Shown: positions 1 through 6,727, numbered from the stretch's first letter. The stretch: DNA of 8,671 nucleotides from Candidatus Aenigmatarchaeota archaeon (GCA_030672375.1 DAOVGP010000004.1:1-8671); one strand, 5' to 3'. Made by a program: numbers and translations. The notes: generated from the sequence alone by a model not told the origin.

Positions 1-1605
1 CCGAGTGAAGCAGAAGCTGGTGTTTATAATGGTGATATGACTGTAACGGCTGATGGAAAGACAGAGAGTATACCTGTATCGATATCAATATCGGGCAAAG
101 GCGCTACATACTTAGATGTTGTTGTTGAGGTTAAAACAAAAAGAGTTGGTATAAATGAAACTGCTAAATTCCATATAATGTTATACAACCTTGGATTCAG
201 GAAGAAATTTGATGTTACCTTGGATTATTTGATAAAAGACTTTAAAACTGAGAGAGTTATTCATGAAGAAAGTGAAATTAGAAGTATTCAAACTTCTGAA
301 TCATTCATCAAAAACATTCCTTTATCTGAAGTTAACATAACTACTGGTCAATACCTATTTGAAGTTCATGCTAAATATGATGACAGGCTTGTAACAGCAA
401 CAGACGATTTCGAGGTAGTTTTATCATTCTGGACTTCAGAAAGAATGATGCAAATGACTTTAGTTCTCACGATAACAGGTTCTATAGTTGCGATCATTAT
501 AGGACGGAGAAGGTATATCGCATGGAAACACGCAAAGGCACGATACATATTTCCAATCGACATGGACAAATTACCTAAAGGTGAAATTTGGCTAGGAAAA
601 ATCGCCGAGACAAAGAGCAAAACATATTTCAGTATAGACGACCTAACAACTCATGTATTAGTAGCAGGGGCAACAGGTGCTGGGAAATCTGTTTCTGCCA
701 TGGTCTTTGTAGAGGAGTTGTTAGATAAAAAAATTCCTGTTGTGGTTTTTGATCCAACTGCTCAATGGTCAGGATTCGTAAGGTCATGTAAAGATCCTAA
801 ACTACTCAGATATTACAGTGATTTTGGAATAAATGTTAGAGATACCAGACCTTATCGTGGAATGATATACGAAGTCACTGACCCGAACGTAAAGATAGAT
901 TTCAAGGAGTACATGAACCCAGGAGAAATAACAGTCTTTACTCTGAACAAATTGAAACCTGGACAGTACGATGACGCTGTAATTAATATAATAAATACTA
1001 TATTCGCCCAAGGTTGGGAAGAATCTACAAAATTGAGAATGATAGTAGTATTCGACGAGGTTCATCGTCTGCTGGAGAAGTATGGAGGAAAGGGTGGATA
1101 TGTTGCACTGGAAAGAGCGTGTAGAGAATTCAGGAAATGGGGCATCGGTCTGATAATGGCATCACAAGTACTGTCTGATTTCAAAGAAGCCATTAAAGGA
1201 AATGTATTAACAGAAGTTCAATTGCATACAAAGTCTTTGGAGGATTTAGAAAGGGTGGAGAAAAAATATGGTTTTGAATACGCAAAAAAAGTGACAAAAC
1301 TGGAAGTGGGTGTGGGCATGATGCAGAATCCAAAGTATAACGAAGGTAGACCTTGGTTCGTAAGTTTCAGACCAACTTTACACTCACCGCACAAGATTCC
1401 TGATACAGATATGAATACTTACAGAGAATATGCTGCTCTATTACGGATGATAGGGACAAAGATTGAAGGTTTAGAAAAATCTGGTATGGATGTTTTCGAT
1501 CTGAAGACAGAATTAAAATTAGCAAAAGATAAGCTCAAGAAGGGTAGATTCAGGATGGCTAAAATATATATCGATTCATTAAACAAACATTTAAGTAGAG
1601 GGTGA
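1..1605 (+). CDS. Membrane-anchored HerA/FtsK-like ATPase with Ig-like ectodomain (5' partial)
   Basis: The reading frame is open from base 1, so the true start lies outside the window; the ATG at 37 falls inside a beta-rich repeat (GVYNGDMTVTADGK) and is unlikely to be the start. Order seen: an extracellular region of Ig-like/CARDB-like character to about base 435, one hydrophobic helix (about 448-504), a basic stop-transfer (RRRYIAWKHAK), then a cytosolic ATPase. Walker A is GATGAGKS (667-690), Walker B is MIVVFDE (1039-1059), and an ASQ sensor-like motif lies at 1159-1167. The block GEIWLGKIAETKSKTYFSID before Walker A resembles DUF87/HerA proteins. The C-terminus is helical and charged. 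The family includes hexameric DNA- or protein-translocating motors; most HerA proteins are soluble, so a membrane anchor with an outer domain suggests an envelope-spanning role. The stop overlaps the next gene by one base. Substrate unknown. Confidence 0.85.
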   Translation, partial: PSEAEAGVYNGDMTVTADGKTESIPVSISISGKGATYLDVVVEVKTKRVGINETAKFHIMLYNLGFRKKFDVTLDYLIKDFKTERVIHEESEIRSIQTSESFIKNIPLSEVNITTGQYLFEVHAKYDDRLVTATDDFEVVLSFWTSERMMQMTLVLTITGSIVAIIIGRRRYIAWKHAKARYIFPIDMDKLPKGEIWLGKIAETKSKTYFSIDDLTTHVLVAGATGAGKSVSAMVFVEELLDKKIPVVVFDPTAQWSGFVRSCKDPKLLRYYSDFGINVRDTRPYRGMIYEVTDPNVKIDFKEYMNPGEITVFTLNKLKPGQYDDAVINIINTIFAQGWEESTKLRMIVVFDEVHRLLEKYGGKGGYVALERACREFRKWGIGLIMASQVLSDFKEAIKGNVLTEVQLHTKSLEDLERVEKKYGFEYAKKVTKLEVGVGMMQNPKYNEGRPWFVSFRPTLHSPHKIPDTDMNTYREYAALLRMIGTKIEGLEKSGMDVFDLKTELKLAKDKLKKGRFRMAKIYIDSLNKHLSRG

Positions 1606-2852
1606 TGAGAATTTTCGGTTTCAAAAAAAAAGATGTTGAAAAAAAAGAGAGTGGATCAGAAAAAAGTACAGAAGAAGTTTTAAAGGAAAAATATGGTGTT
1701 CTCAAAGAAATACCTAAAAGAAAAGTGGAAGTGGAAGGGTTACCTTTTCAGCATGTAATGCGCCCTAAAGAAGTGGGGGAGCCAAAATTACCCGATCTAT
1801 TACTAAGAATAGAGAAAATGGATGGTAAATTAGATTTTATTAACAGTTTTAGGGATAATGTCAATGAAAGAATTACACAACTTGCTGAAGAAATCGGTGA
1901 GTTAAGAACCATGGTCATGGAGAGAGATCGTTCTTTCGATAAGATCTCTGTAGAATTTGAGACAGTTAAAGATACTGTCAGTGGTCTCGAGCCAATGGAA
2001 TTAAAGAAGCATTTCGAGAAAAGAGAAAAAGAAATCGTAGAGAATAAGGCAAAGATTGAAAGTATCGAAAATTTAGTTAAGGCTCTGGCTGAAGAAAGTA
2101 AAAAGTTTAGAAGCATGATGGAGAAAATAAAGAGTTTTGAAAATCTGATTGATGTTTCTTATGATATCGACAGAAGAATCTCAAAAATCAAAGAAGCTAA
2201 GGATCATGTTGATATGGTAGTTTCAAAGGTTGAGAGTATTTTCTCAGAAATGAACGATAAAGTGAGTGAACTTGAGAGCCAGAGAGAAAAGATAGACAAA
2301 TTGGATGGGTTGACTATAGAAATGACTAAAATGCTCGATGAAGTTAGTGTGAGGCTCAACAGGTTCGTAGAAAAGAAAGATTTGAATGAGCTCAAGAAGG
2401 ATGTTGATGAAGATTTGAAAAAAATCGAAGCACATCTTAAAGGCAGTGTACCTGTTAAAGGAAAGCCAGTCCCTGTTTCTAGGCCAGTTCCTGATACTAG
2501 ATTAACCGAATTGTACTCTCAGATATCAAAATTGAAGTCAATCATAGACAGCCAAAACATGGCAATCAAGAATATTACTTCAAGGTTAAGTGGTAGAGGA
2601 ATTCCGACAGGAAGCTTAGAAATAAGAAACATTAAACTTTCACTCAGGTTTTTCCAGATTATGAATATACTAACTTTTGAAAGAAATGCAAAGAAAATAA
2701 AGAACTATCTTTCTGAGGTAAGAGGGATAGCACAAGAAATGAAGTCTAATGGTATTTGGAACGAAGAAAAAGAGAGTTATATGAAAGAAATTTTGAACAA
2801 ATTATCCAGGAGAATAGAACCTTTGGGAAGCAGAAAATCAGGGACGGGTTAA
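1605..2852 (+). CDS. Long coiled-coil protein, archaellum FlaC/D/E-like in character
   Basis: This is a 415-residue soluble protein with no signal peptide or membrane helix. A short basic N-terminus (FGFKKKDVEKKE) is followed by a linker, then heptad-rich helices from about residue 60 to 280. A Pro/Val linker (VPVKGKPVPVSRPVPD) follows at about 282-298, then another coiled coil (about 300-328) and a helical C-terminal domain (about 340-405). The segment RIEKMDGKLDFINSFRDNVNERITQLAEEIGELRTM resembles, from memory, coiled-coil proteins of DPANN archaea related to archaellum FlaC/D/E accessory proteins; this could not be tested here. The ATG at 1605 shares its A with the TGA of the ATPase gene (TGATG), implying translational coupling. 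A GTG at 1602 would add one residue. Role inferred: cytosolic scaffold or regulator for the upstream ATPase. Confidence 0.75.
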   Translation: MRIFGFKKKDVEKKESGSEKSTEEVLKEKYGVLKEIPKRKVEVEGLPFQHVMRPKEVGEPKLPDLLLRIEKMDGKLDFINSFRDNVNERITQLAEEIGELRTMVMERDRSFDKISVEFETVKDTVSGLEPMELKKHFEKREKEIVENKAKIESIENLVKALAEESKKFRSMMEKIKSFENLIDVSYDIDRRISKIKEAKDHVDMVVSKVESIFSEMNDKVSELESQREKIDKLDGLTIEMTKMLDEVSVRLNRFVEKKDLNELKKDVDEDLKKIEAHLKGSVPVKGKPVPVSRPVPDTRLTELYSQISKLKSIIDSQNMAIKNITSRLSGRGIPTGSLEIRNIKLSLRFFQIMNILTFERNAKKIKNYLSEVRGIAQEMKSNGIWNEEKESYMKEILNKLSRRIEPLGSRKSGTG

Positions 2853-2856
2853 TCGA

Positions 2857-4350
2857 ATGGTATTCATAAAGGAGCAAGAAACCACTTTAAAGAAACAACT
2901 CAGTCTTCTAGATTTGATTGTTTTTGGTATTGGATCAACAATAGGAGCTGGTATATTCATTCTAATCGGACTGGGTGCATCAATAACAGGTCCAGGTATT
3001 ATTGTCTCATTTATTCTCGGGACTTTAATCTCCCTTTTCATCGCCTTGAACTATGCAGAGTTAAGTACGTCTATACCGACAGCAGGTGGTAGTTACTCTT
3101 TTGTTAAGGAAGGTTTGGGTGGAATAATAGCATTTTATGTGGGTTGGTTGATTTGGTTGGGTAGCGTTGTTTATTCAGCCCTATCTACTGTAGGTTTCGT
3201 GCAATACTTGAATTATATTTATCCACTTCCTTTTCAAGATTTGATTGGTATCCTAATTCTTATTGGGTTCGCATTCCTGAACATGAAGAGTTTTAAAAAA
3301 GCAATGATGGTTCAGAAAATAATAACTTTAATTCTTCTAGCCATTTTTATCATTACTATCGTTACAGGTTCAATGAACTTTGACGTCAAAAAACTCTCAC
3401 CCCTATTCCCTAAAGGAATACCATCGATTTTCGTTGGAACTAGTCTCATCTTCGTATGTTTTATTGGGTTTGCGATGCTCACAACGGTTTCAGAAGAAGC
3501 AAAGGAACCAAAAAATATAGGGATAGCGTTGATAGCTTCTGTGTTGATCTCTGGCTTAATATACATCGGTATTTCTATTGTCACGATTGGTTCGGTTCCT
3601 ATCGATGTTCTGATAAACTCTAAAGCTCCTCTGATGGAATTAGTCAAGGATAATTCGATACTAACTGGTTTCATGTTGTTAGCGGCAATTCTGGCAACAC
3701 TCTCTTCTCTGAACGTATCATTAGTAGCAGCATCAAGGAATCTATTTGCTTTGAGTAGGGACGGCTACGTACCTAAGATATTCAGTTCAATCCAAAGAAA
3801 ATATAAAACACCGCATATAGCGATGTTGTTCTCAGCTCTTATGGCTGTTTTGTTTGTTGCGAGTAGGTCAATCGATTTCATAGCATACTTGTCCAGTTTT
3901 GGATATATTTTCGCTTTCTCTTTAGTATCTTGTTCTTTATTTATCTTAAGAAAAAAACGCAAATACCTAGAGAGACCATTTAAAGTTCCATTCTATAAAT
4001 TCTTTTCGTTAGTGGGTTTTGCCGTACCCCTCATCCTCATTCTATTCCTAGAAAGTAGCGCTATATTTACTGGTATTGTGTGGATGATCATAGGTTTCTT
4101 TGTTTATTGTTTACATACATTAGGTGTGGATAGATTTAGGATGGCATTTGGTGGAATAAACATCCTTATTTCTATTTTATCTTTTACTGTTTGGTACTCG
4201 TTAAAAATTGGCTTTTCAACCATGGGAACCTCCCCCAAGATACTAATATCATATACGAGTTTAATTATCGGTGTGATATGTCTTATTACAGGAATATTGT
4301 TCATGAAGAAAATTAAGATTCCAAAGAAAGAAGAAAAAGTCCGGATATGA
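2857..4350 (+). CDS. APC-family amino acid permease
   Basis: A 497-residue polytopic membrane protein with about 12 hydrophobic helices, the usual size for the amino acid-polyamine-organocation (APC) superfamily. Diagnostic motifs are the unwound first helix GIGSTIGAGIF (residues 24-34), EEAKEPKN after helix 6 (213-220) and ASRNLFALSRDGYVPK in the loop after helix 8 (292-307). The family imports or exchanges amino acids by proton or sodium symport or by antiport; the substrate cannot be read from the sequence. Unlike some archaeal relatives it has no C-terminal UspA or CBS extension and ends in a lysine-rich tail. The ATG lies 4 nt after the coiled-coil gene with no strong Shine-Dalgarno, so it is probably in the same transcript. 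Its last 38 bases overlap the convergent CBS gene. Confidence 0.93.
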   Translation: MVFIKEQETTLKKQLSLLDLIVFGIGSTIGAGIFILIGLGASITGPGIIVSFILGTLISLFIALNYAELSTSIPTAGGSYSFVKEGLGGIIAFYVGWLIWLGSVVYSALSTVGFVQYLNYIYPLPFQDLIGILILIGFAFLNMKSFKKAMMVQKIITLILLAIFIITIVTGSMNFDVKKLSPLFPKGIPSIFVGTSLIFVCFIGFAMLTTVSEEAKEPKNIGIALIASVLISGLIYIGISIVTIGSVPIDVLINSKAPLMELVKDNSILTGFMLLAAILATLSSLNVSLVAASRNLFALSRDGYVPKIFSSIQRKYKTPHIAMLFSALMAVLFVASRSIDFIAYLSSFGYIFAFSLVSCSLFILRKKRKYLERPFKVPFYKFFSLVGFAVPLILILFLESSAIFTGIVWMIIGFFVYCLHTLGVDRFRMAFGGINILISILSFTVWYSLKIGFSTMGTSPKILISYTSLIIGVICLITGILFMKKIKIPKKEEKVRI

Positions 4351-4978
4351 GGGAAAACCCACCCATGATACTGAGGGTAGCAAAGATAGAAGTTCTTAAA
4401 ATATCTGATGGCAGTATCGATTCAAGGAATTCAATTTGATGGAAGAAGAGATAAACTCCTATCATAGATACTAGACCTAGGAAAATCTGGAATGAACCGA
4501 AAATTGTGTTCAATTTTTCTTTAGCTATCAGATAAAAACTTCTTTTTAACTTGAAACTGTAGGTTTTTGTTTCTATACTGAGAAGGTTTTTGAGTCGCCT
4601 CGTCAATTCAGTCTGCACAGAAATTAGATCTCTCGCAGTTACTATTCCTACTATCTTTCCACCATCAATCACAGGGAGTTTATCTATTTTATTTTCTTTC
4701 ATTATTTTTACAGCTTCTTCTATTTTCTTGTGTGGAGATATTGTTATAACGTTTTTGGTCATGATATTTTCTGCATAAATATGTTTCAGACTTTTTTCTG
4801 TTGCTACGGCATCAGTCAGGATATCCCTCTCAGTCAATATACCAGTTATATTACCTTTCTTGTTCAGGATGATAAGACTTCCAATATGTTGTTTGGACAT
4901 TAATTTGGCTGCATCAATAATTTTCATATTTGAATGGGCAACTTTGACATTCTTGTTCATTATATCTTTAATTAGCAT
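4313..4978 (-). CDS. Tandem CBS-domain protein with two C-terminal membrane helices
   Basis: A 221-residue protein. CBS domain 1 covers about residues 2-56 (KDIMNKNVKV...GILTERDIL) and CBS domain 2 about 67-122 (ENIMTKNVITI...GIVTARDLI). A tandem CBS pair (Bateman module) usually binds adenine nucleotides such as AMP, ATP or SAM and acts as an energy or ionic-strength sensor. Two hydrophobic helices follow (about 158-179 and 196-218), so the sensor is tethered to the cytoplasmic face; no enzyme or channel domain is present. The ATG at 4978 was chosen because a GAGGGG motif lies 9 nt upstream and the protein then begins MLIKDIMNKN, a typical CBS N-terminus. A TTG at 4987 is the in-frame alternative. 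It follows the 103-residue membrane protein by 38 nt and converges on the permease. Confidence 0.88.
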   Translation of the reverse strand: MLIKDIMNKNVKVAHSNMKIIDAAKLMSKQHIGSLIILNKKGNITGILTERDILTDAVATEKSLKHIYAENIMTKNVITISPHKKIEEAVKIMKENKIDKLPVIDGGKIVGIVTARDLISVQTELTRRLKNLLSIETKTYSFKLKRSFYLIAKEKLNTIFGSFQIFLGLVSMIGVYLFFHQIEFLESILPSDILRTSIFATLSIMGGFSLISGLFLLSLES

Positions 4979-4987
4979 ATGATTCAA

Positions 4988-4993
4988 CCCCTC
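4988..4993 (-). promoter_or_regulatory. Shine-Dalgarno site of the CBS gene
   Basis: Minus-strand GAGGGG lies 9 nt before the ATG at 4978. The TTG alternative at 4985-4987 directly abuts this motif and would leave no spacing, so the site decides the start. Confidence 0.6.
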
Positions 4994-5016
4994 TTAAACC
5001 ATAAAAAATTTTTCAA

Positions 5017-5328
5017 TCATTTACTGATTAAGGCAATTCCACCTAGGGTGTGTAGTGATCCAACCAATGCAAGCAGAGCACAAACAATGAATTTATATTC
5101 GATTTGGAAAGTGATAGGGAATTTATCAACTGCAATCAAACCTAATATTGTAAACAAGATAAAACCTAAGAAAAGTAAAGCTCCACCTATAGCCATACCT
5201 AATTGTTGAATTTTGGAAACAAACATTATCTTTTCTGCTGCCTTCTCTGCCTTTTTTGCTTCTTGAGCCAGAGCTTCTACTACCTGTTTGGTGTCTTTAG
5301 AAATCTTTACTTCTTTCTTCTCGACCAT
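5017..5328 (-). CDS. Small two-helix membrane protein, function unknown
   Basis: A 103-residue protein I do not recognise. Residues 1-36 are highly charged with an Ala/Lys/Glu-rich amphipathic helix (VEALAQEAKKAEKAAEK), likely cytosolic and able to form a coiled coil. Two hydrophobic helices follow at about 44-66 (GMAIGGALLFLGFILFTILGLIA) and 79-101, joined by a short loop. It has no cysteine pair, no catalytic motif and no signal peptide. The start is supported by a TATA box centred 28 bp upstream, which would give a leaderless transcript. The downstream CBS gene, 38 nt away with its own Shine-Dalgarno, is probably co-transcribed, so this protein may be a partner of the membrane-tethered CBS sensor; that is inference from position alone. 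Confidence 0.72.
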   Translation of the reverse strand: MVEKKEVKISKDTKQVVEALAQEAKKAEKAAEKIMFVSKIQQLGMAIGGALLFLGFILFTILGLIAVDKFPITFQIEYKFIVCALLALVGSLHTLGGIALISK

Positions 5329-5351
5329 TAATAGATTATGGAATATTTTCG

Positions 5352-5360
5352 CATATAAAA
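5352..5360 (-). promoter_or_regulatory. TATA box for the 103-residue membrane protein
   Basis: Minus-strand TTTTATATG, centred about 28 bp before the ATG at 5328. Archaeal transcription starts about 25-27 bp after the box centre, so the mRNA would begin within a few bases of the ATG (leaderless). It probably drives this gene and the CBS gene. Confidence 0.55.
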
Positions 5361-5368
5361 GTTACTAG

Positions 5369-5374
5369 AAAAAA
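5369..5374 (-). terminator. Possible T-run terminator after the MscS-like gene
   Basis: A run of six T on the minus strand lies about 40 bp after the stop of the upstream gene and just before the next TATA box. Archaeal terminators are often simple T-runs. A weak perfect inverted repeat (ATTGTT/AACAAT, 5399-5412) sits beside the stop codon. Both are short and could be chance in AT-rich DNA. Confidence 0.3.
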
Positions 5375-5413
5375 CTCGAACCTACTGAAATCATTTTTAT
5401 TGTTAAAACAATT

Positions 5414-6028
5414 TTATAATTTTCTTGTATACTTCTTTGCTAGTTTTGCTATTGTTTCCTTGAGTCCTAGTCCTAAAGCTATCGCTATTCCAAAACCAAC
5501 CGAGCCGACTAATATCAGTATTATACCGTCGATCACATGGGAACTTATTCCAACTAATGGGAGTGCTAGGTCGATTGCTATTATCATCGTGAAGAAAAAT
5601 ATCACTTGGCCAATTAGTCCAGAGTATTCTGCTTTTGTTGCTATTACCTGTCCTTCAACATACTTAGCTATTAGATAACCTATCAATATTACTATTATCC
5701 CTTCCAACAGCTTTGGTAAGAAGGTTAATATTTGAGCGAAAAACAATGTTAACTCTGGAATCCCTAGAATACCTACTGCAGATCTCATGACCCAAAGATA
5801 AATGATCCATGAAATAATCATTGGAAACATAGTGCTAATTTGAAAACCTCGACCAAATCTGAAGTATCTATCTGCGCTTAACTTCTTCAAGATATTCTTT
5901 GTAATTTTTCCTGCTAGTCTGCCTACAAGCCAACCTACCAATAGAACTACTGTTGCAGCAGCCACTTGAATCAAATAATTTGTTATAGTTTCTAAACCTG
6001 GTAGTAAATACAAATTTTCTAATACCAT
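5414..6028 (-). CDS. MscS-related 'conserved TM helix' membrane protein
   Basis: A 204-residue protein with about five hydrophobic segments (roughly residues 17-38, 67-88, 104-126, 136-155 and 163-190). The pattern FLPKLLEGIIVILIGYLIAKYVE and the glycine/alanine-rich GSVGFGIAIALGLGLKETIAKL match the conserved TM-helix repeat (Pfam TM_helix) found in MscS-like and CmpX-like proteins. The second motif resembles the pore-lining helix of the mechanosensitive channel MscS. The cytosolic beta and alpha-beta domains of true MscS are absent, as the protein ends 14 residues after the last helix (KLAKKYTRKL). It may be a minimal channel, a channel subunit or a membrane sensor; ion conduction is not proven by sequence. 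The ATG at 6028 is preceded by a well-placed TATA box. Confidence 0.82.
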   Translation of the reverse strand: MVLENLYLLPGLETITNYLIQVAAATVVLLVGWLVGRLAGKITKNILKKLSADRYFRFGRGFQISTMFPMIISWIIYLWVMRSAVGILGIPELTLFFAQILTFLPKLLEGIIVILIGYLIAKYVEGQVIATKAEYSGLIGQVIFFFTMIIAIDLALPLVGISSHVIDGIILILVGSVGFGIAIALGLGLKETIAKLAKKYTRKL

Positions 6029-6056
6029 ATAATCAATAATAAATTGGAGAAGCTGG

Positions 6057-6066
6057 TTTATAAAAA
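6057..6066 (-). promoter_or_regulatory. TATA box for the MscS-like gene, directly after the tRNA
   Basis: Minus-strand TTTTTATAAA, about 32 bp before the ATG at 6028, predicting a leader of only about 5-7 nt. It begins 8 bp past the tRNA 3' end, so its T-run could also terminate the tRNA transcript. Confidence 0.55.
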
Positions 6067-6074
6067 TTAATCCA

Positions 6075-6183
6075 CGCCGGGACTGGGATTTGAACCCAGA
6101 CGTCCTAAGGACACAGCATATCTGGTAAATTCCAGTGTTACACTCTAAGAGATCTGCGCACTACCAGGTTATGCGATCCCGGC
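6075..6183 (-). tRNA. Interrupted tRNA with long variable arm, best read as tRNA-Ser (anticodon uncertain, GGA proposed)
   Basis: The minus strand shows a perfect 7-bp acceptor stem (GCCGGGA with TCCCGGC), discriminator G73, a perfect T arm (CTGGG TTCAAAT CCCAG), a D loop with CCTGGT, and no encoded CCA. At 109 nt it is about 20-25 nt too long, so one or more introns are likely. Just before the T arm, GTCC TTA GGAC forms a small hairpin typical of the long variable arm of Ser and Leu tRNAs; G73 favours Ser. The stretch CTGGAA matches a Ser(GGA) anticodon loop. Joining CAG, CACTGGAA and a final TGCTG would give a perfect 5-bp anticodon stem, but this needs two very short introns (about 16 and 10 nt). 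Readings with one intron, such as Lys(CTT) or Leu(TAG), leave mismatched stems. The tRNA call is firm; the isotype is not. Confidence 0.85.
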
Positions 6184-6256
6184 ATTAAATTAATTTCTTA
6201 GTAATTTCAATAATAAACCTATCTTCATAAATATTATAGATTACTACTCTAATTTC

Positions 6257-6676
6257 TCATTTAGAAAAAAGTGTCTTGTTTTTATTCTTCCAGAGGAATA
6301 GGTACTTCATCGGCATAAGAGCTTCAAGATCAGTCGTGTAACCACATCTCCTACAGATGTAACCTATGTGTATTTTCTTATTGAGTAAGTTCTTCCCGTA
6401 TATGTTATCAACCTTCTTTTTACAAACGGGACATTGTTCTAATTTCGTCATCTTTGGCATTTTTTTGGTCTTTGCTTTTATCTCGATATTCGGAATCTTT
6501 ATCACTAAATTCTTGACTCTTCTAGGAGATAGTACAAACTTTGGATCGTATTTTCTTAACCTATTTAAAACATGGAAACACAAATCTTCCTGAGATTGAA
6601 CTATACGCCTTTTCTTGAGGATCTCTTTTGTGATATTAATAACAAAATGATCCTTCGGAATTTTCTTAGTTACCAT
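6257..6676 (-). CDS. Zinc-ribbon protein, function unknown
   Basis: A 139-residue basic soluble protein. The N-terminal half (about residues 10-62) looks like a small helical domain (KEILKKRRIVQSQEDLCFHVLNRLRKYDP, then LSPRRVKNLVIK) of winged-helix or SAM-like size. The C-terminal part holds a treble-clef or zinc-ribbon pair CPVC (Cys82, Cys85) and CRRC (Cys108, Cys111), spaced as in archaeal nucleic-acid-binding zinc ribbons. The high lysine/arginine content and the ribbon suggest RNA, DNA or ribosome binding, but I do not recognise the family. The ATG at 6676 has a TATA-like element about 29 bp upstream and no Shine-Dalgarno, which fits a leaderless mRNA. It is divergent from the protease gene at 6761, so this 84-bp gap carries two promoters. 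Confidence 0.75.
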   Translation of the reverse strand: MVTKKIPKDHFVINITKEILKKRRIVQSQEDLCFHVLNRLRKYDPKFVLSPRRVKNLVIKIPNIEIKAKTKKMPKMTKLEQCPVCKKKVDNIYGKNLLNKKIHIGYICRRCGYTTDLEALMPMKYLFLWKNKNKTLFSK

Positions 6677-6700
6677 GCCATCTGATAAGAATATAGGTTT

Positions 6701-6710
6701 GAATATAATT
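6701..6710 (-). promoter_or_regulatory. TATA-like element for the zinc-ribbon gene
   Basis: Minus-strand AATTATATTC, centred about 29 bp before the ATG at 6676. A second candidate closer to the gene (CCTATATTC, 6690-6698) is too near the start to be a normal TATA box. Confidence 0.4.
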
Positions 6711-6727
6711 ATTTTACTGTTTGATAA

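Noticed and set aside
1748..2116. Open frame of 122 codons on the minus strand inside the coiled-coil gene
   Set aside because: It is antisense to a clear heptad-repeat protein; its Ser/Leu-rich composition is the expected mirror of Lys/Glu-rich codons, and it has no promoter or motif.
3312..3674. Minus-strand open frame of 120 codons inside the permease
   Set aside because: It is antisense to well-conserved APC helices, shows no recognisable domain, and its composition follows from the opposite strand.
4979..4987. TTG start for the CBS protein, adding three residues
   Set aside because: It would directly abut the GAGGGG site; the ATG at 4978 has proper spacing and a typical CBS N-terminus.
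5399..5412. Inverted repeat ATTGTT/AACAAT as an operator or strong terminator
   Set aside because: The stem is almost all A-T with a 2-nt loop and no T-run follows on the minus strand; chance is likely in this composition.
4979..5678. Plus-strand open frames opposite the small membrane protein and the MscS-like gene
   Set aside because: They run antisense to genes with placed promoters and membrane-protein patterns, and show no motif of their own.
6075..6183. tRNA-Lys(CTT), Leu(TAG) or Glu(CTC) readings
   Set aside because: Lys leaves two mismatches in the anticodon stem. Leu needs A73 and a 19-nt variable region. Glu puts U at position 37 and conflicts with the D stem and the long variable arm. 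None is excluded outright.
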